Below, piece after piece: positions 33,203 through 44,757 of a DNA stretch of 64,000 bases; positions within the stretch are counted from its first letter, which is position 1, and each line of letters starts with the position of its first letter. The translations under genes and the position numbers were made by a program. The DNA comes from Endothia cerciana (lineage: Eukaryota > Ascomycota > Sordariomycetes > Diaporthales > Cryphonectriaceae), in the NCBI GenBank assembly GCA_026119935.1, contig JALRMH010000048.1, forward strand, positions 186,001 through 250,000, read 5' to 3'. Under the pieces are notes generated by a model, which was not told where the DNA came from, did no database searches, and worked only from the letters and a program-made list of their open reading frames with translations.

Positions 33203-34695
33203 ATGGAGTCTTTCCAGTCGGGCTTTCACGTATGCATCATCGGGGCCGGTATCGTGGGGCTCGCCGGCGGCATCCTTTTCAGCCGTCGTGGCTTCAGAGT
33301 CACAATCATCGAGAAAGATCCCGGTCTACAGACTGTACGTGGACCAGATAGCTTGCTGAGGTTTCAGATCATCCTGGCTGACCGGGTCCATCAAGCTCGG
33401 CGCGGGCATGCAGCTCCACCCAAATGCCCTGCGCGTGCTGCAGGAACTCGGCGTCTATGACAGTCTGAAGGCCAAGTCCGTCCTGACGCCTGCCATCATA
33501 CTCAAGGACTACGCCACGGGCAGGACGCTTCACACGCAGGATCTCCGCGTGGCCGAAGAGGAGTACGGCGCCCCTGTCTTCACGGTGCACCGTGCGCATC
33601 TGCGGCAGGCTTTATATGAGAAGGCCCTCGCCGCGGGCGTCCAACTCGAATTCGGCTTGACCGCCAGGGCGGATGGTATCGACCTGGCCGGAGGCACGCT
33701 CAGCCTGTACGCAGCCGATGGTAGTCCGTCCAGGTCGGTCTCCGCGGATCTGTTCGTGGGTGCGGATGGCGCCAACTCCGCCCTGCGGGAGACCCTGACC
33801 GGACGCAAGCCCGAGGCAATTCCTCACGGGAAAGTGGTCCACCGGATCGTGGTCGACGAAAGGCTTATAAGGGAACGGCAGAGCCTGCGGCATCTCGCGG
33901 ATAAGCCCAATATCGTCGTCTGGCTGGGCCCAGAATCCCAGGCAGTCACCTACAGCCTGGCGGGATCCTTTAACATTGCCTTCACCCGGCCTGGCTCGCT
34001 GGACCCCGCGGATGCGTTCTTCAGACCGCAGGACGTCGACCTGAAGGGGTTTCAGGCCGAGCTGGGTGCCGAGGGCTGGGAGCCCAAGATTCGTGAGCTT
34101 ATTGGCCTGGGTGAAGACTGCAAGCGGTGGATGTTCTTCCAGCCTCAGGTCGACGATGAGAACTCGCCGTGGGTTGATACCCAGGCAAGGTTTTGCATCG
34201 TCGGCGACGCTGCGCATCAGACCCTGCCCTACCTGTAAGTATGGATCTCATTGATTGCTACCCTGCTCCCTTTCTAAGCTCATTAGGCAGGGCTGTTTGT
34301 GGCTGCTAGGTGGGAACGTTGAGCTAACCCACACGCCTCAAAACAGGGCCCAAGGCGCCGCCATGGGCCTCGAGTCAATCTCTGTACTTGCACGTCTCCT
34401 GTACAAAGCACAGAGCCGGAAGCAAGTGAAGGACTGTCTCGATGTCTATCAGCGCCTGCGGAAGGAGAGGACCGGCCACGTGAGCAGGGCGGGCTTGAAG
34501 AACGGCGCGATCTGGCAGTTGCCCAATGGGCCGCTCAAGGAGGAGCGGGACAGGATATTCCTCTGTGAGACCCCCACCGCTGGCTATCCCAACCTCTTGG
34601 CGGATCCTTTCTTTCAGGTTTGGCTGTGGGGTTTTGATGCTTCTGAGGCGGCTGATAAGGCCTGGGAGCTGTATATGCAGCGTGCAACTCAATAG
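33203..34695 (+). CDS. FAD-dependent monooxygenase (salicylate hydroxylase-like)
   Basis: Exons 33203-33334, 33396-34234 and 34347-34695; introns at 33335-33395 and 34235-34346; 439 aa. It is a single-component flavin hydroxylase that uses NAD(P)H and oxygen on an aromatic or related ring. The dinucleotide motif CIIGAGIVGLAGGILFSRRG starts near residue 10. Across the first splice the sequence reads QTLGAGMQLHPNALRVLQEL. The DG motif is LFVGADGANSALRETL. The GD motif FCIVGDAAHQTLPYL runs across the second splice into AQGAAMGLESISVLARLL. The order and spacing are normal for the family, and the gene is intact. It is divergent or adjacent to flavin oxidase and prenyltransferase genes, which suggests a tailoring role in a secondary metabolite pathway. 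Confidence 0.93.
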
Positions 34696-34851
34696 ACAAC
34701 ACGTGAAGTTGGCACCCTTGCACAGGGAAATAGTTCAAGGTCACATCGGCAGCGTCATCAGACCGTCGAGTCATGTCTAGACTATATGAAATTTGATCTA
34801 ATTAAAATTTGTATCTATTGAAGCAAAGGTCGCGATACGGGCAACCTTGTA

Positions 34852-36323
34852 TTATGAAAGAGGGAACCACTGGTCGAAGCGTCCCTTCGGGTCGTACTCC
34901 TTCTTCAGAGTCTGGAGCCTGGACAAGCTGTCGCCGTAGATATCGGCCAGGGCCTCGTCGCCATGTGCAAAATTGATATAACTAAGACGTCGGTTAGCGG
35001 GTGGGCCAGTCTTCACTTTCACAGGTTGTAGACTTACGCGCTGAAGGTCTCCGTCCCCGACGACGCGGACAGGATGCTTCGGACCTTCTGGCCGAAGGCG
35101 TTGGCTTCCGTGTCAAGGCTCGGAGATGAATACCATGGGATTACGATCGAGTAGCACTTGATATCGCGCCATGGGTACGCCGCCTCTGAGTCGCCGATCT
35201 CCAGCATCTTGGCTGTCGAGTAGCACTCGGTCAGAAGGGTGGTCATGTTCGCCTCCGCGTACGTGTCGTAGAAGGCGATGTACTCGTTCCAGACCTCGCG
35301 CCACGCGGTGGGGTCCATCGTCTTGAGGTTGGTCTCGTAGGAGGGCTTCCGGCCGCCATCGGTACAGAATGAGTCCCCCGCGGCGTTCCAGGTGTTGTAA
35401 GAAATGACCTCGGTGGCATCCGCCTCCGGGCCGATGTCGAGGATCGTGGCGAATTTCTCCCTGCCCGTCGCCTCGTCGCCGAGGTAGAATGGCAACACGG
35501 CGACCACGCCCTCGGTGAAATAGAAGTCGAGCTGCATCTCTGCCTCGAAGGTGAGGTTGTTGATGGCGGAGACGATATCCTCGATCGCGCTGTCGTTGAA
35601 GTAGAGGAGTCCTGTCCAGGCGGTGTTGTCGGCCTGCGCGACCGGGTAGCTCTGGTAGACGACGGACGTGACGATGCCGAAGTTCGCGCCCGCCCCCTTC
35701 AGGGCCCACCAGAGATCAGGGTTGCTGGTGTTGGTGACGGTTGCCCTGCTGCCATTTGCGTCGACGTAGTTGACTGAGATGAGCTGGTCCAGCCCCAGCC
35801 CGTACAGGCCGGTGCCCCTACCCAGGCCGCCCCCCAGACCAGCCCCGAGCACGCTGACACAGTTGCATGTGCCGGTCGCGACGCGGGCATTGTTGTCCCA
35901 GGCGGCAGCCACGATCTCCTCGATTAGGACACCGGTTTGGAACGTGACCTCGGTCCTGTCCTCGTTGAAACTGATGTCTTTAAGCTGGGACACGTCGATT
36001 ACTATGCCGTTTGATCCGAGGGAGAAGGTATCTGCCCATCCGTTGCCACCGGACTGGAGGAGGAAGGGGACATCCAGCTCGTTGGCCATGGTCACAACCG
36101 TGGCGACGTCTTCCTCGGCCCCCACGGTGATGATGGCCCCGGGCTGTGGTGCTGCGTAGTCGCTCCATCGCACGTCACTCACGCCGCACTGGACTGTCGA
36201 GTTCGAGGAAATGACAGTCTGGTACTTGGTGACCTCGTCGCAGAACGCCGTGACGCGGCTACTGTTACAGGCCAGGCTGAGACTCAGCAAGCTGGCGATT
36301 ATGCAGAAGCCACAGGAATGCAT
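34852..36323 (-). CDS. Secreted FAD-linked oxidoreductase (berberine-bridge-enzyme-like)
   Basis: Exons 36323-35038 and 34981-34852, intron 34982-35037, 471 aa. The start is the ATG at 36323, which begins a signal peptide (MHSCGFCIIASLLSLSLACN). The FAD-binding type 4 domain follows, with VRWSDYAAPQPGAIITVGAE and LQSGGNGWADTFSLGS. In most relatives this second block has a histidine that binds FAD covalently; here the position after GG is Asn. The second attachment region, ATGTCNCVSVLGAGLGGGLG, keeps Cys. The BBE C-terminal motif INFAHGDEALADIYGD, with KKEYDPKGRFDQWFPL, is complete. Several NxS/T sites suit a secreted glycoprotein. It probably oxidises or cyclises a small molecule outside the cytosol. 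It is convergent with the monooxygenase. Confidence 0.92.
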
Positions 36324-37714
36324 GGCGGGTGGCGCAATACGGCACGTTTGTCGGAAGAGAGGGGTGCCCGGTTGAGCCTGCAGTGCTACATGAAGAATAC
36401 CCAGTACAAGCTTTATATGCCTCTGCCCGCGCGAGATGCATGAAGGCAAATTTCAGCAGCTGAGGCTGCGAGGCCCCACCAAGACATTGTCTTGCGCCCG
36501 CTCATTGCCAGCCTGGGAGTGATTCCATGCCCCAGTACTCTCGAAGGCGGGAATACTCCAGTAGGTCTTCTCCAGTAGCCGACTTGTGCCGAGATTTGGA
36601 CGGGTCAGCGCTGAGTCGCTCACCACACAAACCTAGTGTTGCGTCCGACTATGGAATCAATACCTTGACCATTGGCACCGGTACAGAACGGAAGACGGGC
36701 CCAAATCGAGATGCCCGTCAGCGCGAGAGCCAAAGAGGGTAAGACGAACGTATGGCCTTGAACTTAAGGAAATATAAGTTGGGTCACAGAAAGGCGCTGG
36801 GCAGAGTGGAGCACCGTACTGTGTGGAAAGCCCCGCGGTCGACCAACCAGCAATGGGCGCGTGGGTTCCCACTCACCCACTATCGCAGTGGTGGCAATCC
36901 TGCAGTGTTGCTGCAATCCTGCAGGATCCTCCCAAGCCCAAACGTGGCCCTGGCCCATCCTGATTTGCCTGCTGAGGCAGACAGCACCACAAAGTGAGGG
37001 AGGCTTGCGCCGGTGTGCGGGCCATCCGCACCAGGCGGGGAGCCGGTGGACTTCCCAGGCCATGCCACGTGCAGACGACGATCCTGGTGAGAGTTTTGCA
37101 GCTCCATGGGCCTGCATACTAGGGTACCGAGGTATGGAGATAGAGTACATGTTACACTGCCTCGATCGTTAGACCATGGCTCTTGATACAGATCCTGTTC
37201 GGCGAAAGGACTGCCTACGACGGTCAAGCCCGTCAATAGTCACAGCAGCTTTGGGATGAGGATGGCGCCTGTTTCTATTCAGGAAAGTCACCAACCTCAA
37301 ACGTGTTCCAAGTAACAGGAGGCCCGATAAGCTTCTCGCCTCGTCCACTTGTACCGTAGCAAGTAGTCGATTTTACCTTCCCAGTCCCACGTTTGGCGGG
37401 AGGAGGCCTTGGTTGCACTGCATGAAGTTGTATTACTGTACTGCATCCACGCGACCTCGGGATGCTTAGTTGGATCAGCCTTTGGGGGCTGATCAAATTG
37501 TGGACTAAAGAAAAGAGCTGCCCTCAAATAAGATGTAAGGCCAAGAACTGTAAGCATGAGTGCCCTCCGCCCCCCTCTAAATTGTTCTGTTGTGCCACCA
37601 TCGCTATCCCACCCTGTCTGCAAGCACATACAGACCGTGCGCCCCCAACCTTATTGGGCCAACTCTTTCGATCTGCAGGGCCAATTGCCGGACGAGAGAG
37701 AGAGAGACTTCACC
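36324..37714. other. Intergenic region (divergent promoters)
   Basis: About 1.4 kb between the divergently transcribed FAD oxidase and membrane protein genes. It is a plausible shared control region. No gene or clear regulatory motif was identified. Confidence 0.45.
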
Positions 37715-38995
37715 ATGGAGAATCCCTACTTCAGTCCCGACTACCAGCCGTACCCACGGTCTGTACTCATTGGGACGTCTATATTATTTATCATTACGCC
37801 TATTGTCACTGTCGGCCTCAGGTTCTACGCACGGTCACTTGTTTCTGCGCGTTTGGCCATCGATGACTGGATCACGATACCGGCCGCGGTGATATGCGTC
37901 GGGTTGGCAGTCAATCAACTCGTCGGTGAGTAGTCGTGCCGGTGGAATCGTGATGGCAAGCGTACTTGAGGACTGACTTGTTCTCCTCGGAACCACAGCA
38001 ACCACTCTCGGAGGGCTGGGAACCCATCAGATACTCGTCGACGGCCAGCTTGCTCACACGCACCAGCTTTTGGTCTACGAACAGACGAAGTATACATTTC
38101 ACGTGCTCGGGACGATCGGCCTCGGCGTGATCAAGCTCTCGGTCCTCTTCTTCTACCGGAGGATCTTTGCGATCCGCGCTTTCCGTATCATCAACAATGT
38201 CTTCATCGGTATCACTATCGCCTGGACCGTGGCGATCACTATGGCGCTCGCCTTCCAGTGCTACCCGGTGCATTACTTCTGGGACTTGTTCGAGAGCGAA
38301 TACCCCGAGCACTGCGTTGAGGTGACATCTCTCTACCTCGCTGTTGCTGTCTCCGACATGGTCCTCGACATCCTGATCTTCCTCCTGCCTGTCCCGCACC
38401 TGTGGACATTGAAGATGCCACTGAACCGGAAGCTTGCCGTCGGTGGTATTTTCTTGCTAGGATCGATGTGAGCACAACTCATTCCCCTCCCTAACCTCGC
38501 AGCAGGACCCGATCGCTAACCCGATGCCGTGATAACAGTGTCGTCGCCTGTGGCATCACCCGCGTCATCATCTTCGACTGGGTGATCGCCTTCATGACGG
38601 TCGATCCGATGGCCTGGGTCATGGACACCACCTGGTACTCCTCGGGCGTGCTCTTCTGGCACATCACGGAGAACGTCGTCGGCCTCCTGGGCTGCTGCTT
38701 GCCCACATACCGGCCCCTGGTCAAGAAGCTCCTGCCCAAGCTGAAGATGAGCACCAAGGGTCAGTCCTACGACATATCGGGGCCAGATAGTTCTGGGAAG
38801 CCCAGGTATCCTGCTCGGGCTTCCTATCGGAAGCATCAGGATGACGAGTGGCCGCTGGCACAAGGCTCAGATGGCAAGTCGCCGGCGACGACGAGGGTGG
38901 CCGCACCGGGCGCTGAGCAGTACTCGCTGGAATCCCTGCCCAAGAACAAGATTATGGTTCACAGGGAGTTCCAGGCTGAAACTTCAATGGTTTGA
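37715..38995 (+). CDS. Rhodopsin-domain (PTH11/SAT4-like) integral membrane protein
   Basis: Exons 37715-37925, 37999-38467 and 38539-38995; introns at 37926-37998 and 38468-38538; 378 aa. It has seven membrane spans, starting with LIGTSILFIITPIVTVGLRF. The conserved loop RFYARSLVSARLAIDDWITI is typical of the fungal rhodopsin-like family. Other hallmarks are KLSVLFFYRRIFAIRAFRII, FQCYPVHYFWDLF and the block VSDMVLDILIFLLPVPHLWT. The tail from about residue 300 is hydrophilic. These proteins are often described as GPCR-like, but few have known ligands. It stands among biosynthetic genes and could sense or transport a pathway product; nothing in the sequence proves this. Confidence 0.9.
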
Positions 38996-39429
38996 TGATT
39001 GATGAGGGACAGGAGATGCATGACCTTTTTATGTTTTGGGGTGGCCAAGTGAGATAGTTGCTGGGGCAGAGTTAGAAGTGTAGATTATCATTATAGGTGA
39101 GACAGGTCGAGTGGGCCAATGCAACCAGCTTAATGGTCTTCCTTTCAGATAAACCCCATATGACAGAAGAATAATGAGTTAATGTTAGTTAATGTGAAAA
39201 CTTTGATTGAACTTTATAATACTTTCAGATTCCAATCTATGGGAAAGTGAACACTTCTCCTATCATAAGTACTATAGTCGAAACAGTCGGCGAGGAAAAA
39301 GGACGTTATAAAGCTGGAACACTCAGGACGCGAGTCAAGCAGCCGATGTACTACCAATATTGCAATTGACCTATAATTGAAAGACAACGAAAGCATCTCA
39401 AATCCATGTCCCTTCGATGCCCGTGCCAC

Positions 39430-41082
39430 TTATTGCACCATATCGGACCCCTCTATCTCTTCTACACTGCGCAGCCCGTTCCAATATTCGGCAAATAGTG
39501 CCACACCCGTGGTGCCACTAACTATCAGGCCACCCCAAGCAAACCACCATCCACATATATCCGGCCTGGACCGTTTCGCTGTTCTGGCCATAATAGTCTA
39601 GCGGGTATTCCAATCAGTGAGAGTCCTGAAAGAAATGTTGAAGTTGATATGCTTTCGGGAGCAAAGTTCTGCCCACTACACAAGACAAAGGAGTTTGGAA
39701 GACTCACAAGCCACATGGCATTCCCACCGACGGCGCCAATCCAATAAACGGGCGAGAAGCCAGCCAAAGCGCCCGTTATAGCCAGGCACCCGACCTGAGC
39801 GGTCCCCAGCGTGGAGATGAAGGCCACCGTATCCTGGTAGCGAACGGCCATGCTCCGGACTCCGGCCTTGATGTCGTCAGGCGTGTCCTGGCAGGCATTG
39901 ACGTAGTCAAAGATGGTCGTCCAGATGTAGTGCGACAGCGTCAGCGAGGCCGTGGCACCGGTGACGGCCAGCGAGGACATATCGAAAGGGTCCAGGCCAA
40001 CGGAGGCCGCGGCCATGAGAACACCACCGGCGATGGGGGCACTCAGGACGAGCTGGGGGAAACTGCCAGTGGATAAGGGTTAGCACGAAATGTTCCAGAA
40101 AGGCTGATTCCCCATCCGCAGATTCAACTGTCCACCAGGACGACTGAGTTCTTGGCCTCGGGAATCAGCACAACAAGCTTTCCCGGTAGCTGCGATCCAT
40201 GACAGCCAACCGATTGCCTGGGCGAGTCCCCAGCAAATATCACCATGCTTATGCAATTCTTGCATAGGCATAATCATGGATTGTTGTAGCGGACTTACTC
40301 GGTGAACCGCTTGCACAGGGGATACAAGCTCACAACCAGCTGAATCGGAACTATACAACCGTATTTTGTATTTAGCCCTATATACCCACTTTAGGGGGGG
40401 GGGGGGAGGGCTTCAAGAATTAGCACCACCACCACCACCTACCTGCGTAACCAAGTGCGAGCAGCGGACTCGGCAGACAGGCGATTGCGGCACCCGCACC
40501 AACCGTCTGGGCCGCATACCACACGTAGCCCTGGGCCGGCGTCACGGCGCGGCGGGCCACGGGCCTGTTCCGGCACCGGGCCACGCGCCTGTCAAACTCG
40601 CGGTCGAGGATGTCATTCACAGTGCAGGCCGCGCCGCGGAGGAAGACGTTGTAGACAAGGAGCACGGCGGCCGTCGACACCAGGCCCGCCGGCGAGACCG
40701 CCGGGGTGACTAGGCAGGCGCCGTAGCCGAGCCCGATCACGTAGGCCATGTAGAAACCGTACAGGCCGCCGGGCTTCTCGATGCGCGAGAGCTCGGCGAA
40801 GGGGACCCAAGACGGGGGGAGCTTCGACAGGATGCCTCTGGTCGGGGGGGAATATGGCGGGTAAAGCTGTTCAGAGGGGGGGTTGGAAACGGCGGTACTC
40901 TGAGGCCTCTCCTGGTTCCCGCAGCTGACTACCCGCCCACTGGGAATTCCCATGGGACGCCCCCGAGCTACGAGACCTGAGTAGAGGGTTGGTGTTGTAG
41001 CTCGCACGCCAGGCTTCGTCCGCAAGCGGGTGGACCTTGCTAGAGGCCGCATGGCCGCCCGGGACACTATACTCAGCGGCAT
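39430..41082 (-). CDS. UbiA-family aromatic prenyltransferase
   Basis: Exons 41082-40443, 40350-40299, 40062-39708 and 39597-39430; 404 aa, with all joints in frame. UbiA enzymes join an isoprenyl diphosphate to an aromatic ring inside a membrane bundle. The first Asp-rich motif is NDILDREFD at residues 156-164, in the context RRVARCRNRPVARRAVTPAQ. The second, DYVNACQDTPDDIKAGVRSM, is near residue 283. Both are complete. The final exon adds a membrane span (WWFAWGGLIVSGTTGVALF). The N-terminal 90 residues are Arg/Ser/Pro-rich and could be a mitochondrial presequence, so a Coq2-type ubiquinone enzyme is the main alternative. The AGVRSMAVR context and the flanking oxidase genes favour secondary metabolism. 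A second possible start is the ATG at 41052. Confidence 0.9.
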
Positions 41083-43249
41083 TGGGGTCAGAGCAAACAG
41101 TTTTGGTGGCAGTGGCTCTGATCTGGGACGCCTTGTCGCACACTTCAGCCTTCACAGTTTGATCGAGAGTGGAAGTGGATAGCGATCCGTGCGTTGACGA
41201 TCTTCGCGCGACTGAGTAATTATATCACTGTACGGTACCTAGGAGACCGACCAAACCCTCAGACCTGGGCATGAAACCCGGGCGGTGAGACCAGGTTTAA
41301 CAGGCGCCCGGCCACCGATAAGTACGAACAATATGGAGCGGAGACCATCTTGCTGCTATGGTATGGTATGGTATGGTACTACGTACAGAAGGGGCACCCT
41401 CCTCTGTTGGCTTCTTGAAGCGCAAGTGCCAATGGGCCGTCGCGGGAGATAACCCCACAAAGCCTGACAAGCATGTCGGAAAAGACGATTCCAGCACAGT
41501 AAAAAGATAAGTGAGCCTGGCTTGGGATGCCAAATCAGGGTGCAGATGCCCACACGTGAGATCGCATCCTGCGGCCGACCCATGTAATCACAGACCCGCT
41601 GGCTGACGACATGGGGGTTGCCGCTGTCAACAGGGCTAGTTCCACAGAGCTGGGACCAAAAAGAGCGCAGAGTTGCATGAGAACCGTGCGCGGCCTCCCC
41701 CACCGGATTGGCATTTAGACTTTTCAGATCTCGTGAAGTCGTTGGGGTCCAACTATAGCAGGGATGAGGCACGTCCATGAGGGTTTCATGGAGCACCACC
41801 GGCGCGTTCGAGATACGGTTGCCGGGCTCCGCTGCCACCATTGCGAAGGTGGTCAAAGGCACGACGGCACCTGGTGCTCTGCGGGAGCACCACGAGAAAA
41901 GGGACCCCGGAACAGCGATGTCAGACGCCATGGACCGATCAAAGGCGCCTATATGGGGTTCTATCAGAACCGCGGCAGTCCAGCCGCGTCGCGGGGAGGT
42001 CAGACATACTTCCCTTGTGATTCGGCACGGCGGTAACGGTTGTCACTTTTCTGTTGTGCAGCCCAGGCACGACGCCACAGCATGACCGTTTGTTTTCCTT
42101 CCTTCCTCCTCCCTCATCCAAGCTACTACCACGGTATAGTACTAGCACGGGCCAGGTAGGTGGGTGCACCCGATATACCATAGTATAATATCGTACACGG
42201 GTCCTCAAGAAGCGCAGGCTTGTGCCGTGATCCTTCCCGGAGCTAGTGGATCCTCCTCCTAACATAGTATTACCGTCATCCTCTATATTGCTGCCGTAAG
42301 TAAATACTGGGTCCTTCCAGCACCACTTGCTGCTTGTGAGCTCAAGACCAATTTGCAACTGTCTCGGGAGATGATATGCGACAGAGTACTCGACAGGTCG
42401 ATTCGGGAGCCACAAGGCCTGCCGCGCTATTGATTTTCCGGTACGACGACGTAAGCTACACGCAGCACGCACCCTGACCTCGGGAGACCCACGATTAGAG
42501 GGGCAGGCAGCTATCTTGCTCTGCAGCTCGCTACCTACTATGTACGAGGTGCGCATCCTGCTGCAATTAGACTTTAAGAGGCTGTGTCATCTCACATGTG
42601 CTCCGGGGTCCCACAAGAGGTTACATAGTACACAAGGTCCCTGGTCACTTATGGAGCCCACTGCCACCTTCCCCTCCTATCATGACAATTAAAAAATGGG
42701 TCACGTTCCTCTGGTGCCTAGTACATTGTATATTCGGGCCTACAGAAACAGGGCAGAGAGGAGCAGCATCGTGAAGGGCCGAAGAAAGTGCGCAGGCGCC
42801 GGGGGTTCCGTGCAATACGGGTTAAACTATCTCACCTCAGGTCTGAACACAACACAGGGTTAGGTGTTTTGCCATTCCCTTTAGTCACGGTAGAGGTGTG
42901 TACGTATAAAACACTCTGACTGACGCTCAGCCGTGCGTCGTGGTGCCGATCGCAACCGCCCCCAACGTGGGATAGCCCAGGACCCTCTGTCACTGGCGAT
43001 TCGCCGGCTGCTTGTTCCGAGCATGCAGGTGGTGAGCTGTCGCCTGTTGGCTGGTGTAGGCTGGGTGACACCAACTGCTGGGCGGCATATGCGAGCCAAA
43101 GATGCATGTTCGAGGTTGAAACCTTGGGACGCTTATAAATTGTCTCTCAAGCCCATTGCCAGTGTGTTCCTTCGCCTGTCCTCAGATCAAACACATTTAA
43201 CGAGCAGTGAAGGCCCCCCCCCCCCCGCCCGCCCAAACCTCAACTCAAG
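41083..43249. other. Intergenic region (divergent promoters)
   Basis: About 2.2 kb between the divergent prenyltransferase and FAD oxidase genes. It contains a (TATGG)4 repeat near 41357-41377 and a run of 13 C at 43214-43226, just before the next start codon. A 191-codon minus-strand frame at 41356-41931 has no recognisable domain and is not annotated. Confidence 0.45.
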
Positions 43250-44757
43250 ATGGCGCAAGGAAAATTCGAGGCAGAGCTCTCTTCCCTGCAGGCGCAGCAC
43301 CCAGACATCAAGCTCCACACCCCCGAGTCCCCCGACTATGAGACCCTGAAGAAGACGTACATCTTCAGCACGGCCAAGCCCGCGGCCATCGCCCGGCCCC
43401 GGACCGCCGAGGATGTCCAGGCCCTGGTCCGTGCCTGCGCTGACAAGGGCCTTGAGTTCAACATCAGGACCGGCGGCCACAACTGCGTAGGGCGCACGCT
43501 GGTCGACGGTGCCCTCTTGATTGACATGCGCGACATCGCCTACGTCACTGTCAGCGAGGACAAGAAGACGGCGAGGGTCGGCGGTGGGATCCTGGCTGGG
43601 GGCTTGCTGAAGGCGCTGGGGGAACATGGTCTGATCACGCCTTGGTTCGATTCTACCTCAAGACCCAAAAACCACTAGAGTGTCTGCCGCCTCATGCTGA
43701 TTCCTGTCGTGCAGTGGATCCACTGGGTCGGTTGGGTATGTCGGATGGAGCACCGCTGGCGGCTACGGCCCGTTCTCCAGCCTCTACGGCCCAGGCGTTG
43801 ACCAGATTGTCGCCGCGAAGCTGGTGAATCCCAAGGGCGAGCTTGTAGATGCCAGCGAGGAGCTGCTCAAGGGGGTCCGTGGTGCGGGCTACATATTCGG
43901 TGCTATCGTCGAGCTGACTATCAAGGTCTACCCGCTGAAAGAGGTGAGTGGTGATGCCCTGGGGAGAGCAGACCCGAGTGGCAGCGTGTGCGCCGGCGGC
44001 TCGGACAGATCTAACTCGCCCACAGATGCTCGTTGGTACTCTCATCTACGAGTCGAGCGACATGCAGTCCGTCTGGACATCCCTGACAGGTGGCATCGAC
44101 GGCCTGGACCTGCCGAAGCCCCTGAAGGTCCAGCTCTTCTCCATGGACTTCCCAGGACTCGGCAAGGTGCTCGCCGCCATCGTCACGTGGGTCGACGATG
44201 ACCATGAGGAGGGCCGCAAGTACATCGACAAGATCGCCACCTTTGGCAACTGCATCGTCAACTCCACAGAGGCCAAGACCGCGGCCAAGTACGGCGAGGA
44301 CAACGAGAAGCTGGTGACCTATGGCGTCCACGGGCGCTCCTACGTCGTGAACCTCAGGAAGTGGACGCCCGCCTCCGTGAGCGTCCTGGCCAAGTATAGC
44401 GCCAACGTCCCGGGCGGCAACACGATGATCTCGGTACACGGTCTCCGCGACCCCCCGCCCAATGAGGACTCCGTCTTCGGGGCACGCGAGACTCATCACA
44501 TGATTGAGATCGTCTCCATGACGGCCGATCCGGCGCTCAAGGAGGAGGCGTCCGCGTGGGGCCAGGGGCTGCTGAGGGAATTGAGGGAACAGGACGCGGG
44601 AAATATCCTCGACAGCGCGTACATTCCGTTGCTCGACTATGAGGATACTGATTTGGAGAAGGTCTACGGCAAGAACCTCGAGACGCTCATCTCATTGAAG
44701 AAGAAGTACGATCCGGACAACGTATTCAAGCACGCAGCGCCGAGGATCACTGTGTAG
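43250..44757 (+). CDS. FAD-linked oxidase (FAD-binding type 4/BBE-like), non-secreted
   Basis: Exons 43250-43644, 43715-43943 and 44026-44757, 451 aa. The first intron (43645-43714) starts GTTCGA, an unusual donor, but the joined frame recreates the expected block ITPCGSTGSVGYVGWSTAGG. The domain has IARPRTAEDVQALVRACADK, then FNIRTGGHNCVGRTLVDGAL with the FAD-binding His. The Cys of ITPCG is at the second attachment site, so bicovalent flavin is possible. The C-terminal BBE segment reads DLEKVYGKNLETLISLKKKY, then DPDNVFKH. There is no signal peptide, unlike the paralog at 34852-36323. It probably oxidises a pathway intermediate with release of hydrogen peroxide. Its start codon lies 24 bp after a run of 13 C. 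Confidence 0.92.

Noticed and set aside
41356..41931. 191-codon minus-strand frame in the UbiA/FAD oxidase promoter region
   Set aside because: No domain, an irregular composition, and it runs through a TATGG repeat; not enough to call a gene.
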